A DNA stretch of 64,000 bases from Alphaproteobacteria bacterium (GTDB lineage: Bacteria; Pseudomonadota; Alphaproteobacteria; UBA828). Made by a program: the position numbers and the translations under genes. Positions 1-8,847 of the stretch are shown here, piece after piece. The notes below the pieces were generated by a model, which ran no database searches, had not been told where the DNA came from, and saw nothing but the letters and a program-made list of their open reading frames with translations. Where the stretch lies: assembly GCA_022826665.1 (NCBI GenBank), contig JAJDUK010000024.1, positions 191,844-255,843 of the forward strand. Reading direction: 5' to 3'. Every line of letters starts with the position of its first letter. Positions within the stretch are counted from its first letter, which is position 1.

Positions 1-833
1 GGGGGCGGACCGCGTTCTCGACGGTCATCAGCTTCATCTACTTCTTCCCGGTGCTGTGGATCATCCTGACCGCGTTCAAGAGCCACACCGACGCGCTCTC
101 CACCCCGCCCAAGTTCATCTTCACGCCGACGCTGGACAACTTCGTCAGCGTCTTCGCCCGCGCCTACGAGCGCGGCGGCGCGGCGGTGGACACCCACTTC
201 GACCTCTTCTTCTTCAACTCCATCTTCATCGCCGGCGCCTCGGTCGGGGTCGCGCTCATCATCGGCACAATCGCGGCCTACGGCTTCTCGCGCTGGCCGC
301 TCCGGGGCAACGAGACCTACCTCTTCATCATCCTCACCACCCGGATGCTGCCGCCGATCATCGTCATCATCCCGATCTTCATCATGTTCCGCCTGAGCGG
401 GCTCAGCGGCAGCTACATTGGCATCATCCTGCTCTATGCCGCCTTCAACCTGCCCTTCACCATCTGGATGATGAAGAGCTTCTTCGACGAGATACCGCGC
501 GAGGTGGAGGACGCGGCGCGCATGGACGGCAGCTCGGAGATGAAGATCTTCTTCCGCATCTGCCTGCCGCAGGTGAAGGCCGGCATCGCGGCGACCGCCG
601 TCTTCGGCCTGATCCTGACCTGGAACGAGTTCCTCTTCGCCCTGCTGCTCACCGGACGCGACACGCGAACGGTGCCGGTCGCCATGGCGCAGACCATCGG
701 TGGTGACATCGGCGTGCGCTGGGGGCTGCTGGCGGCGATCGAGACGTTGTTCCTGATCCCCGTGGTGTTCGTGACGTTCCTGCTGCAGAACCAGCTCCTG
801 CGCGGCGTCACCTTCGGCACCATCAGGCGGTAG
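1..833 (+). CDS. Carbohydrate ABC transporter permease (MalG/UgpE type), 5'-truncated
   Basis: Inner-membrane permease subunit of a binding-protein-dependent importer for a sugar, polyol or similar solute. The frame is open from base 3 with no stop, so the true start lies upstream of the window; the GTG at 51 is internal to the first visible membrane helix. The cytoplasmic coupling loop (EAA loop) is clear at about bases 495-570, reading EVEDAARMDGSSEM followed by IFFRICLP, the contact site for the ATPase. Several hydrophobic helices surround it, as in the MalG subfamily. It ends 7 bases before the ATPase gene, so the two are co-transcribed. The substrate cannot be read because the binding protein lies outside the window. 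Confidence 0.93.
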   Translation, partial: GRTAFSTVISFIYFFPVLWIILTAFKSHTDALSTPPKFIFTPTLDNFVSVFARAYERGGAAVDTHFDLFFFNSIFIAGASVGVALIIGTIAAYGFSRWPLRGNETYLFIILTTRMLPPIIVIIPIFIMFRLSGLSGSYIGIILLYAAFNLPFTIWMMKSFFDEIPREVEDAARMDGSSEMKIFFRICLPQVKAGIAATAVFGLILTWNEFLFALLLTGRDTRTVPVAMAQTIGGDIGVRWGLLAAIETLFLIPVVFVTFLLQNQLLRGVTFGTIRR

Positions 834-840
834 CGGGCCC

Positions 841-1941
841 ATGGCCGATATCGAGCTGCGCAACCTGTCCAAGCACTTCGGCTCGCTCGCCGCGGTCGAC
901 GACATCGACCTCGACGTCGAAGCCGGCGAGGTGGTGTGCCTGCTCGGGCCCTCCGGCTGCGGCAAGACCACGACGCTCCGCATGATCGCAGGGCTCGAGG
1001 ACGCGACGGCGGGCGACATCTTCATCGCGGGTGCGCGGGTCAACGAGCTCGCGCCGCGCGATCGGGACATCGCCATGGTGTTCCAGTTCTACGCGCTCTA
1101 TCCGAGCCTGACGGTGTCGGAGAACCTGGCCTTCCCCCTCCATGCCGAGCGCATCACCAAAGAGGAGATCGACCGCCGGGTGCGGGAGATTGCAGGCCTG
1201 CTGGACCTCTCCCACGCGCTCGGCCGGGTCCCCGGCCGGCTTGCGGAGGGCGAGAAGCAGCGCGTCGCGGTCGGCCGGGCCGTCATCCGGGACCCGCAAT
1301 GCTTCCTCTTCGACGAGCCCTTGAGCCGCCTCGACATTGCCGTCCGCCAGGAAATGCGCGGGCAGATCAAGCAGCTCCTCAACGGCCTGCACAAGGCGAC
1401 CGTGATCGTGACCCACGATCAGATCGAGGCGCTCACCATCGCCGACCGGATCGCGGTCATGCGCGACGGCATCATCGAGCAGGTGGCCAGCCCTCACGAC
1501 ATCTTCGCCAAGCCCGCCAACGTCTTCGTCGCGGGGTTCATCGGCACGCCGCAGATGAATCTGGTCGAGGCCAACGTCATCGACGCGGACGAGGACACGG
1601 CGACCGTGAACATGCTGGGGCAGGAGGTCGTGCTGCCGCTGCATGCGGAGATCTCCCTACAGGGCACCGCCCCGCGGCGCAATGCTCCGGTCACCGTGGG
1701 CGTACGCCCGCGCGGACTGGCACCCGCATCCGAGACTGGCCCCACCACGATCTCGGGCCAGGTCGACCTGATCGAGCCGATGGGGGCGGAGACCCTGATC
1801 CATCTCCGCATCGGCGAGGACGACCTGCGCGTGGTGACCAGCCGGGGGCACCCGGCCGCGGTCGGCGAGACCATGCACGTGGCGCCGACGCCAGGGCAGG
1901 TCCATCTGTTCGACCACGACGGCATGAGGATCGCCTCATGA
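841..1941 (+). CDS. ABC transporter ATP-binding protein (MalK/UgpC family) with atypical signature motif
   Basis: Cytoplasmic ATPase that drives the adjacent importer. Visible motifs are Walker A GPSGCGKTT at residues 36-44, the Q-loop FQFYALYPSLTV, Walker B CFLFDEP followed by the D-loop SRLD, and the switch histidine in IVTHDQ. The 366-residue length and the C-terminal OB/TOBE region match the MalK/UgpC/glycerol-transporter class. The signature motif is unusual: it reads LAEGEKQRVAVGRA near residue 134, where the family has LSGGQ(Q/K)QRVA(L/I)GRA, so the conserved S-G-G-Q is replaced by A-E-G-E. Everything else looks functional, so this is either a lineage variant or a weak ATPase. The gene overlaps the next one by ATGA. 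Confidence 0.93.
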   Translation: MADIELRNLSKHFGSLAAVDDIDLDVEAGEVVCLLGPSGCGKTTTLRMIAGLEDATAGDIFIAGARVNELAPRDRDIAMVFQFYALYPSLTVSENLAFPLHAERITKEEIDRRVREIAGLLDLSHALGRVPGRLAEGEKQRVAVGRAVIRDPQCFLFDEPLSRLDIAVRQEMRGQIKQLLNGLHKATVIVTHDQIEALTIADRIAVMRDGIIEQVASPHDIFAKPANVFVAGFIGTPQMNLVEANVIDADEDTATVNMLGQEVVLPLHAEISLQGTAPRRNAPVTVGVRPRGLAPASETGPTTISGQVDLIEPMGAETLIHLRIGEDDLRVVTSRGHPAAVGETMHVAPTPGQVHLFDHDGMRIAS

Positions 1942-2267
1942 GCGAGGCGCAGGTGGAGCCCCAGGAAGCGCCAGCGCAGGAAAAGCCCGCACGTCGCAAC
2001 ATGTCCCGCCGCACGGCGCGGCTGATCGTGATTGCGATCATCGCGCTCTGCCTGCTCGCTTTGGTCTTCATATTCCAGCCCGTCTACCGGCCGCTCTTCT
2101 CGGCCGGCTGCATCATGGTGGTGGCCGGCGGGCTCCTCTTCAATCTCATCCCCTTCGCCAACACCCAGAACCCCGTGAGGCGAGTGGTGCGGGTCACCGC
2201 CATCGTCGGCGCCATCCTCCTCACCGCCGTGCTGGTCGCCCTCGGCTTCGTCGAGATCCTGCTCTAG
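1938..2267 (+). CDS. Small two-helix membrane protein linked to the ABC importer
   Basis: A 109-residue protein whose start overlaps the ATPase stop (ATGA), so it is translationally coupled to the transporter. The N-terminus is a soluble, acidic and proline-rich tail of about 20 residues followed by basic residues (RRNMSRRTAR). At least two, possibly three, hydrophobic segments follow (about residues 28-47, 52-68 and 85-107). I do not recognise the family. Some glycerol/polyol ABC operons of alphaproteobacteria carry a small membrane protein of this size (DUF2160), but this protein cannot be assigned to that family by eye. It is probably an accessory subunit of the importer. Confidence 0.75.
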   Translation: MSEAQVEPQEAPAQEKPARRNMSRRTARLIVIAIIALCLLALVFIFQPVYRPLFSAGCIMVVAGGLLFNLIPFANTQNPVRRVVRVTAIVGAILLTAVLVALGFVEILL

Positions 2268-2292
2268 CACCGGCACGCTGGAACTGCGCACG

Positions 2293-2757
2293 ATGACGAG
2301 AGACGACTACGTGGACCTGGTGGAGCGGCACTACTTCGGCAGCGTCGCGCAAGCCGACATCCCGGCGGTGGTGGCCTGCTTCACCGACGACGCCTCGGTC
2401 ACGATCTATCACGGCGATGCCGCGCCGCGCCTCTTCAAGGCCAGGCCCACCGCCGGCGAGACTCCGCTGCCGCGCTTCTTCGAGCATCTGCTCGCGAACT
2501 ACGAGCCCCAATTCACCGAGTTCGTCCACTACGTGGATGTCGCCAACGAGCGCTGCGCCGCGATGTTTCTCGTGACGCTGACGCCGAAGCCCGATTCGCC
2601 TTACCGCGACGCCGGCGTGCAGCGCCTCCGCAACTGCAACTTCTTCCGCTGCCGGGACGGTCTCATCCACGAGATGACCATCTATTACAGCAATCCCGGC
2701 ACCGCAGGCGGTACGGACGCCCACGGCTCCCGCCCCACCGGCTTTCCCCAAGCCTGA
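2293..2757 (+). CDS. NTF2-like / SnoaL-like domain protein
   Basis: A 154-residue single-domain protein. The N-terminal YVDLVERHYFGSV helix followed by VVACFTDDASVTIYHG and a C-terminal strand series is the layout of the NTF2-like fold (SnoaL, ketosteroid isomerase, small subunits of ring hydroxylases). Proteins of this fold act as isomerases, dehydratases or structural subunits, so the reaction is not readable. It stands 25 bases after the ABC-linked membrane protein and converges with the ring-cleavage dioxygenase, so it could belong to either unit. A role in the catabolic cluster is inference from position. Confidence 0.7.
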   Translation: MTRDDYVDLVERHYFGSVAQADIPAVVACFTDDASVTIYHGDAAPRLFKARPTAGETPLPRFFEHLLANYEPQFTEFVHYVDVANERCAAMFLVTLTPKPDSPYRDAGVQRLRNCNFFRCRDGLIHEMTIYYSNPGTAGGTDAHGSRPTGFPQA

Positions 2758-2765
2758 CGCCGGGC

Positions 2766-3650
2766 CTAGCCCTCGGCGCTCCAGCCCTGCGGCGGGCGCG
2801 GGAACCAGACGTGCACTTGCCCGGTGCCCGCCGCGTTTTCGTAGTCGCTGAACGGCGTTCCGGTCGCGGTGCATTCGCGTCCGCCCAGAGCGGCGACCAT
2901 CATCAGGTAGTGCCCGAACAGTCCTTCCGGCTTGTGGGGGCGGAACGCGTCCATGGAGTCGATGACTGCCGCGTGGTCGCCTTGCACCCACCAGGCCAGG
3001 CGTTCGAGGTCGGCGGCGCGCGCTTCGGGCGTGCGGATGTGGATCGGGTCCGAGGCTTCGTGCCGGTCGATCTCCGAGAGCGGCCAGAAGCGGTGGCTCA
3101 TGCCCCCGCTCGCGAGCAGCACCGCGCGCTCGTCCGATTCGGCAATCGCCCGCCCCAGCGCCGCCCCCACCGCCAGAAAATCCTCGTCCCGCGCGGTCTG
3201 GCAGATGCTGACGGAGACCCAGCGCTCGCCCCGATTCAGGTAGTGGGCGAGGTTGACGGTGGGGTAGTGGATCGGCAGGTGCGTATCGTCGTTGGCGATG
3301 CAGGGGATGCCGGCGTGCTCGCGCACCGCCGCTGCCATGCTGGCAGCCAGCGCCGGGCCCCCGGCGAGGTCGTAGGGCAGGCCGTGAATGCCGCGCGGGA
3401 GCTCGCCCGAGGTGTAGCGGCCCCGGCGGCGCTCGTGGGCGCTCACGATGAACTCCACGGTGGTGAACCAGTGGGTGTCGAACACCACGAAGGTATCGGG
3501 TTGAAGGTCGTCGAGGACCTCGCTGCGCAGCCGCTCGAGACCGGGCACGAGGCTCAGCTCGCGGCCCTCGTTCAGCGCAAGCCGGACCTCCTTCGGCAGC
3601 ATGATCGTAGGCACATGCGACAGAAAGCCGGCGCCCGCGATATCTCCCAC
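2766..3650 (-). CDS. Class III extradiol ring-cleavage dioxygenase, HpaD-like
   Basis: LigB-superfamily dioxygenase that opens a catechol ring next to the two hydroxyls using Fe(II) and O2; closest in style to homoprotocatechuate 2,3-dioxygenase (HpaD/HpcB). Family landmarks are GFLSHVPTIMLP at the N-terminus, VVFDTHWFTTVEF, YTSGELP, VLLASGGMSHRFW and the C-terminal GTGQVHVWFP. The start is set at GTG 3650 because an AGGAGG ribosome site lies 4 bases upstream on the minus strand and the family begins at this point; the frame extends further to 3710 but that stretch is glycine/arginine-rich and unlike the family. It is transcribed divergently from the P450. The substrate is probably a substituted catechol; its side chain is unknown. 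Confidence 0.85.
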   Translation of the reverse strand: MGDIAGAGFLSHVPTIMLPKEVRLALNEGRELSLVPGLERLRSEVLDDLQPDTFVVFDTHWFTTVEFIVSAHERRRGRYTSGELPRGIHGLPYDLAGGPALAASMAAAVREHAGIPCIANDDTHLPIHYPTVNLAHYLNRGERWVSVSICQTARDEDFLAVGAALGRAIAESDERAVLLASGGMSHRFWPLSEIDRHEASDPIHIRTPEARAADLERLAWWVQGDHAAVIDSMDAFRPHKPEGLFGHYLMMVAALGGRECTATGTPFSDYENAAGTGQVHVWFPRPPQGWSAEG

Positions 3651-3757
3651 GTCTCCTCCTTTGCCGCCTCGCCCGCGCCCCGGAGCCGACCCGCCGGCTC
3701 GGGCTGGCACGCACAGCGAACGACTTCGGTGGACAGATCGTTCGTATCCGAACTATC

Positions 3758-5053
3758 ATGCTGCCAACCGGTTCGCAACCAAACGAGACCGCCATGTCCG
3801 CGCTTCTTTCTTCCGAGCCGGAGGGGATCGCCGACCTCTCCTCCCACGACTCCTTCGTCAATTGCGTGCCGCACAGGACCTTCGAGGCGCTGCGGCGCGA
3901 CGACCCGGTTGCGTGGTTCGACGAGCGCGACGCCTCCGGGTTCTGGGCCATCACCCGCCACGAGGACATCGCGGAGATCAGCAAGAACTTCCGGCAGTTC
4001 ACGACCCGGCAAGGAATCCGGCTCGAAGAGATGACGGACGAGGAGCGGATCGCGCGGCTCACCATGATGGAGCAGGACCCGCCCGAGCACACCCGCCTGC
4101 GCCGCCTGGTCAACCGCACCTTCTCGCGCCGCTTCATCGAGACCTACCGGGACCGGGTCCGCGCCATCGTCTCCCGCGTGCTCGATGAGGCCCTGAAGCA
4201 GGACGAGTTCGATTGTGTCGACGCGATCGCGAAGCCTCTACCCATGCTGATGCTGGCAGGCGTTCTCGGGGTGTCGGAGGAGGACGGCGCCTGGCTCGCC
4301 GACAAGGGCGACGAGATGATGGCGAACAGCGACCCGGACTTCACCGACCACGTGGTCGACCAGACCGACACTGACGCCTTCCGCCTCATGCCCTTCCGCT
4401 CGCCGGCCGGCGCGGAGGTCTTCGAGTACGCGGAGCGCCAGGCCGCGCTCCGGCGCGGGAAGCCGCGCGGCGACGTGATCAGCCTTCTGCTGGAGCCCGA
4501 TCGCGACGGCGAGCCGCTCACCGATCACGAGTTCAAGAACTTCTTCACGCTGCTGGTGGTGGCGGGCAACGACACCACGCGCTACGCGGTCGCCTCCTCT
4601 GTCGACCTGCTCGCGCGCGAGCCCCAGCTCTTCGAACAACTACAGGGCGCCGACGAGACGCTCTGGGCCACGGCGGTGGAGGAGCTGCTGCGCATCTCGT
4701 CGCCCACCATGCACTTTCGCCGCACCGCCGTGGAGGATTGCGAGATGCACGGGCGCACCATCGCGGCGGGCGACAAGGTGATCCTGTGGTTCATCTCCGG
4801 CAACTTCGACGACCGGGTCTTCGACGATCCCTACAACACCGATTTCGCGCGCGATCCGAACCCGCAGATGGCCTTCGGTCGGGGCGGGCCGCACCTCTGC
4901 CTCGGCCTCTGGCTGGCGCGGCTGGAGCTGCGCATCGTGCTGGAGGAGCTGACGCGGCGGGTGCGCACCATCCGACCGGCCGGCCAGGCGCTCCGGCTCC
5001 GCTCCAACTTCATCAACGGCATCAAGTACCTGCCCGTGTCGGTGACCTGCTGA
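3758..5053 (+). CDS. Cytochrome P450
   Basis: Soluble bacterial P450 monooxygenase of 431 residues. The I-helix oxygen-activation motif is VVAGNDTTR, the K-helix ExxR is EELLR, and the heme-binding loop is FGRGGPHLCLGLWLAR with the cysteine ligand at about residue 381. The N-terminal substrate region has the MEQDPPEHTRLRRLVNRTFSRR block common to CYP125/CYP142-like and related bacterial families. ATG 3794 (MSALLSS) is an alternative start. No ferredoxin or ferredoxin reductase gene is next to it, so electrons must come from elsewhere; the Rieske ferredoxin at 15.2 kb is one possible donor. Its place between the ring-cleavage gene and the glutamine-synthetase-like gene suggests that it hydroxylates a pathway intermediate. 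Confidence 0.92.
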   Translation: MLPTGSQPNETAMSALLSSEPEGIADLSSHDSFVNCVPHRTFEALRRDDPVAWFDERDASGFWAITRHEDIAEISKNFRQFTTRQGIRLEEMTDEERIARLTMMEQDPPEHTRLRRLVNRTFSRRFIETYRDRVRAIVSRVLDEALKQDEFDCVDAIAKPLPMLMLAGVLGVSEEDGAWLADKGDEMMANSDPDFTDHVVDQTDTDAFRLMPFRSPAGAEVFEYAERQAALRRGKPRGDVISLLLEPDRDGEPLTDHEFKNFFTLLVVAGNDTTRYAVASSVDLLAREPQLFEQLQGADETLWATAVEELLRISSPTMHFRRTAVEDCEMHGRTIAAGDKVILWFISGNFDDRVFDDPYNTDFARDPNPQMAFGRGGPHLCLGLWLARLELRIVLEELTRRVRTIRPAGQALRLRSNFINGIKYLPVSVTC

Positions 5054-5083
5054 CCGGCATGGCCGAGTGATAGGGCGCTTGGC

Positions 5084-6370
5084 ATGAGCGACTACGAACG
5101 CATTCGGGTCCTGTTCTGCGACCACCTGAACCTCGCGCGCGGCAAGTACGTCCCGCGCGCAATCGCCGAGTCCGGCACGCTCCGGCAGTGCGTCGGGGTC
5201 TACGCCGTGGACTACGAGCGTGCCTTGATCCCCGCCCCCGGATCGGGTGTCCCCGAAGGCCTGCCGGATATGGAGGCGGTGTTCGACCTCGACCAGGTCC
5301 GGCCCGGTTGGGAAGCCGGCACCGGCGTGGTGGTGGCGGACCTGGAGAAGGAGGGGCAACCGCTTGGGCTCTGCGCACGGGGCGCGCTCGCCCGCGCGAT
5401 TGCCGCATGGCAGCAGGTCGGCCTCGCGCCCTTCCTCGGCATCGAGCTCGAGGCTTTCGTCTTCGAGCGCGATTCCACCGGCAACTGGGTGCCCTACGAT
5501 ACCCCCGGCGCCTACGTCTACGGCACCGGCACTGCAGTCGACCCCGCCGGCCTGGTCGACGACATCTGGTCGCAGGCGGAGGCCTGCGGCTTCCCGCTGG
5601 AGGCGATCAACAGCGAATTCGACTGGCCGCAGTTCGAGTTCACGCTACGCTACCGGGACGCGCTCGGCGCCATCGACGACATCTTCCTCTTCCGCCTGAT
5701 GGCGCGAGAGGTCGCGGCGAAGCGGGGCTATCTGCTCAGCTTCATGCCCAAGCCGCTCTCGGATCGCGGCGGCAGTGGAGTCCACCTCAACCTCAGCTTC
5801 GCCGGCAAGGACGGCAACAACGCCTGCGCCGACCCCGCGCAGGCGGACGGCCTCTCCGAACTCGCCCGGCAATGCATCGCGGGGCTCATGCATCATCACC
5901 GCTCCATGGCCGGGCTGATTGCACCCACCGTCAACTCCTACCGCCGGCTTCGCCCGGCCAGCCTCGCCGGCTACTGGGCGAACTGGGGATACGACCACCG
6001 CGGCGTCGCGGTGCGGGTGCCCGGCGAGCGCGGCCCGGCGACGCGCATCGAGCATCGCGTTGCCGACGGCGCTGCCAATCCCTACGTCGCCGCCGCAGCC
6101 ATGCTGCGGGCGGCCCGGCTCGGGGTGGAGAACGACTATCCGCTACCGCCGGCGGAGACCGGCGACGGGCTGGAGAGCGTCGATACCGACGTGACCGTGC
6201 CCGAGAACTTGGGCGCGGCGCTCGACGCCCTGGAGCAGGACGACGCGCTGGTCTCCGCCATCGGCGCGCTGCTGGTCGCGAACCACATCGGGATCAAGCG
6301 CAAGGAGTGGGACGACTACCTCGGCAGCACGACGGACTGGGAGATGTCGCGCTACCTCAACTTCCTCTAG
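5084..6370 (+). CDS. Glutamine-synthetase-like ligase (gamma-glutamyl-amine ligase type)
   Basis: A 428-residue member of the glutamine synthetase superfamily, ATP-dependent glutamate:amine ligases. Conserved blocks include the metal-site strand GIELEAFVF, the GSGVHLNLSF block, NSYRRLRP and RIEHRVADGAANPYVAAAAML. Members in catabolic clusters make gamma-glutamylpolyamines (PuuA), gamma-glutamylanilide (aniline pathways) or similar adducts rather than glutamine. That reading fits here, because it sits 30 bases behind a P450 and directly before an aldehyde dehydrogenase. The amine substrate is unknown. A true nitrogen-assimilation GlnA is unlikely given the sequence and the neighbours. Confidence 0.85.
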   Translation: MSDYERIRVLFCDHLNLARGKYVPRAIAESGTLRQCVGVYAVDYERALIPAPGSGVPEGLPDMEAVFDLDQVRPGWEAGTGVVVADLEKEGQPLGLCARGALARAIAAWQQVGLAPFLGIELEAFVFERDSTGNWVPYDTPGAYVYGTGTAVDPAGLVDDIWSQAEACGFPLEAINSEFDWPQFEFTLRYRDALGAIDDIFLFRLMAREVAAKRGYLLSFMPKPLSDRGGSGVHLNLSFAGKDGNNACADPAQADGLSELARQCIAGLMHHHRSMAGLIAPTVNSYRRLRPASLAGYWANWGYDHRGVAVRVPGERGPATRIEHRVADGAANPYVAAAAMLRAARLGVENDYPLPPAETGDGLESVDTDVTVPENLGAALDALEQDDALVSAIGALLVANHIGIKRKEWDDYLGSTTDWEMSRYLNFL

Positions 6371-6410
6371 CCCCGCGCCTCGACCCGCACGGCATAGAGC
6401 GGAGGAGTCG

Positions 6411-7874
6411 ATGACTGCGCCCCGGATCGACATCGACGGCGTCTCCGTCTCACCCGATCACTACATCGCAGGGCGCCGCGTGCCCTCGGAACGCCGCTTC
6501 GAGGATCGTTCGCCGCTCGACTGGACCCGGAAGCTCGGAGACTTCGCGGCGGGCGATGCCGAGACCGCCGCGCAGGCGGTAAGCGCGGCGGCGGACGCCT
6601 TCCCCGGCTGGTCGGCAAAGAGCCCGGCCGAGCGCGCTGTCTACATGCACCGTCTGGCCGAGCTCATCGACGCGAACGTCGCCACCCTGGCCCGGCTCGA
6701 ATGCCTCGACATGGCGATGCTTCAGGAGAGCCTGGAGCTGCGGGTGATCCCCCGAGGGGCGCGGAACTTTCGCGCCTACGCGGACCTCGCCTGCGACTAC
6801 GAGGCGCGGGCCTGGAACTCCAACGGCACCGCTAACCGTGTGTTGCGCATGCCCGCCGGCCCCGCGGTGATCATCACGCCCTGGAACGCGCCCTTCATGC
6901 TCGCGACCTGGAAGTGCGCGCCGGCGCTCGCCGCCGGCAACACCGTAGTCCTCAAGCCGGCGGAATGGTCGCCGATCACGGCCTCCCTGCTCGCCGATCT
7001 CGTGGACGAGGCGGGGTTCCCGCCCGGTGTCTTCAACGTCGTCCAGGGAATCGGCGAGGAGGTCGGCGCAGCCTTGGTCGCGGACCCGCGGGTGCGCCGC
7101 ATCTCCTTCACCGGCTCGCCCGAGGCGGCCCGACAGATCGGGGCTGCCGCTGCCCACAACATCGTGCCGTTCACGGCGGAGCTCGGCGGCAAGAGCCCCT
7201 TCATCGTGTTCGCCGACGCCGACCTCGATGCCGCCGCCCGCAAGGCCGCCGGCCAGTACGACGACGCAGGCCAAATCTGCCTGGCAGGCACGCGCCTCTT
7301 GGTGGAGCAATCGGTGCGCGACGCGTTCCTGGAGCGAATGCTCGCCTACACCGACGAGCACGTGGCGGGTGACAGCCGGGAGCCCGGCACCACGCTCTCT
7401 CCGCTCATCCATCCCGAGCACCTCGCGCGGGTCCACGGTTTCGTCGAGCGGGCGCGGGCGGCGGGAGACCGGGTGCTGAGAGGCGGGCACGTCACGAAGG
7501 AGGGCGGGCTCTGGTACGAGCCGACCCTGATCGAGCCCCGCAGCAACGAGGCCGAGATCGTGCAGCACGAGGTGTTCGGCCCGGTGCTGACCCTGCAAAC
7601 CTTCGCGGACAAAGACGAGGCAGTGGCGCTCGCCAACGGCACGCACTACGGGCTGGCTGGGGTCGTCTACACCGGCGACGCGGCGAGGGCCGAGCGCATC
7701 GGCCAGCGGGTGCGCGCGGGCACGGTCTGGGTCAACTGCTTTCTCGTCCGCGACCTGAGCGCGCCCTTCGGCGGCTGCGGCATCAGCGGCATCGGCAGAG
7801 AGGGCGGCGACTACGCCCTCGACTTCCACAGCGACCTGAAGACCCTGCAGATCCTGGAGGGCTCCACCGCCTGA
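6411..7874 (+). CDS. Aldehyde dehydrogenase (HpaE / betaine-aldehyde type)
   Basis: NAD(P)-dependent aldehyde dehydrogenase of 487 residues, full family length. The cofactor region reads ITPWNAPFMLATWK, the general-base glutamate lies in ELGGKSP (residue 257), and the catalytic cysteine lies in GQICLAG (residue 290). A good ribosome site (GGAGGAG) precedes ATG 6411. In homoprotocatechuate-type pathways the same family oxidises the semialdehyde released by the extradiol dioxygenase; here the gene shares a cluster with such a dioxygenase and an HpaG-like gene, so 5-carboxymethyl-2-hydroxymuconate-semialdehyde dehydrogenase-like activity is the leading guess. A gamma-glutamyl-aminoaldehyde substrate is the alternative. 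Confidence 0.9.
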   Translation: MTAPRIDIDGVSVSPDHYIAGRRVPSERRFEDRSPLDWTRKLGDFAAGDAETAAQAVSAAADAFPGWSAKSPAERAVYMHRLAELIDANVATLARLECLDMAMLQESLELRVIPRGARNFRAYADLACDYEARAWNSNGTANRVLRMPAGPAVIITPWNAPFMLATWKCAPALAAGNTVVLKPAEWSPITASLLADLVDEAGFPPGVFNVVQGIGEEVGAALVADPRVRRISFTGSPEAARQIGAAAAHNIVPFTAELGGKSPFIVFADADLDAAARKAAGQYDDAGQICLAGTRLLVEQSVRDAFLERMLAYTDEHVAGDSREPGTTLSPLIHPEHLARVHGFVERARAAGDRVLRGGHVTKEGGLWYEPTLIEPRSNEAEIVQHEVFGPVLTLQTFADKDEAVALANGTHYGLAGVVYTGDAARAERIGQRVRAGTVWVNCFLVRDLSAPFGGCGISGIGREGGDYALDFHSDLKTLQILEGSTA

Positions 7875-7904
7875 CGCCGCGCGCCGGCGCCGGGCTGGAG
7901 GAAG

Positions 7905-8753
7905 TCAGGATTTGCGCGGTGCGCGAATGCCGCGGAACTCCCAGTCGCCGCCGAGCGCGGTGGACATCACTTCCTCCGTACTCGTCGGCTGGGCGCCGAC
8001 ATCGTCGCGGATGGGCGCAGGTCCCTGGACGATTTCGTTCTCCAGCGCCCCCAGCCCGTCCACCTCCACCCGCACCACGTCGCCGGGCTGAACCGGCCGG
8101 CTGTTGGCGGGCGTGCCGGAGAGCAGCAGGTCGCCGGGCTCCAAGGTGATGTTGCGGGCGATGTCGGCCACGAGATAGTGCATGTCCCACGCCATCTCGT
8201 CCGTGTTTCCGTCCTGGGCGAGGGCGCCGTTGACGTAGGTGCGGACCGACTTGCCGCGAAAGTCCCAGCCGCCCACCAGGGCGGGGCCGACCGGGCACAG
8301 CGTGTCCGAGCCCTTCACCCGCAGCATTGAGCCCGCGTCGGTATCGCGGAAGTCGTGCAGGCCGTAGTCGTTGGCGATGGTGTAGCCGGCGATGTAGTCG
8401 CCAGCCTCCTCGCGCGCGATGTTCCGGCAGTGCCGGCCGATGACGATGGCGATCTCGCCCTCGTAGTTCAGCCACTGGCAGCGCTCGGGCCGCACCACCT
8501 GGGCACGGTGCCCGCAGAGCGCGCTCACCGGCTTGTGGAAGTAGGTCGGCGTCGCCGGCAGCGTCACCATGAACTCGTCCACCCGGCTCTTGTAGTTGAG
8601 GTGCACGCAGATGATCTTGCGCGGCTCCGTCGGCGGCAGGTGGATCGCATCTGCCAGCGCGACCGAGCGCCCGTCCTTCGCGTGCAGGCGCTCGCCTTCT
8701 CTGGTCACGACGACGGGATAACCGTCGAGCAGGATGCGCCGGAACTCCGTCAT
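7905..8753 (-). CDS. Fumarylacetoacetate hydrolase family protein, HpaG-like
   Basis: FAH-fold enzyme of 282 residues, a Mg2+-dependent hydrolase, decarboxylase or isomerase of oxo-acids. Landmarks are KIICVHLNYKSRVDEF, the metal-binding YEGEIAIVIG, NDYGLHDFRDTD, and GTPANSRPVQPGDVVRVEVDG. The start is placed at ATG 8753 (MTEFRRILL); the open frame continues upstream to 8867, but the family starts here and the longer form would run into the divergent decarboxylase gene. In the 4-hydroxyphenylacetate pathway HpaG performs the decarboxylation and isomerisation after ring cleavage and semialdehyde oxidation, which matches the other enzymes in this cluster. Confidence 0.85.
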   Translation of the reverse strand: MTEFRRILLDGYPVVVTREGERLHAKDGRSVALADAIHLPPTEPRKIICVHLNYKSRVDEFMVTLPATPTYFHKPVSALCGHRAQVVRPERCQWLNYEGEIAIVIGRHCRNIAREEAGDYIAGYTIANDYGLHDFRDTDAGSMLRVKGSDTLCPVGPALVGGWDFRGKSVRTYVNGALAQDGNTDEMAWDMHYLVADIARNITLEPGDLLLSGTPANSRPVQPGDVVRVEVDGLGALENEIVQGPAPIRDDVGAQPTSTEEVMSTALGGDWEFRGIRAPRKS

Positions 8754-8847
8754 GGCTGGCCCTCGGCTTGAAATCGTTCGGTCCCTGACGATAGGATCGC
8801 GGCTCAGGAAAGACAAGGAATCGTCGCGATTCCGGGAGTGATTCGTC

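Noticed and set aside
2221-4137. A 638-codon open frame on the minus strand across the dioxygenase and P450
   Set aside because: It contains the wrong frame of the real dioxygenase gene and an Arg-rich low-complexity stretch; the true gene starts at GTG 3650 in another frame.
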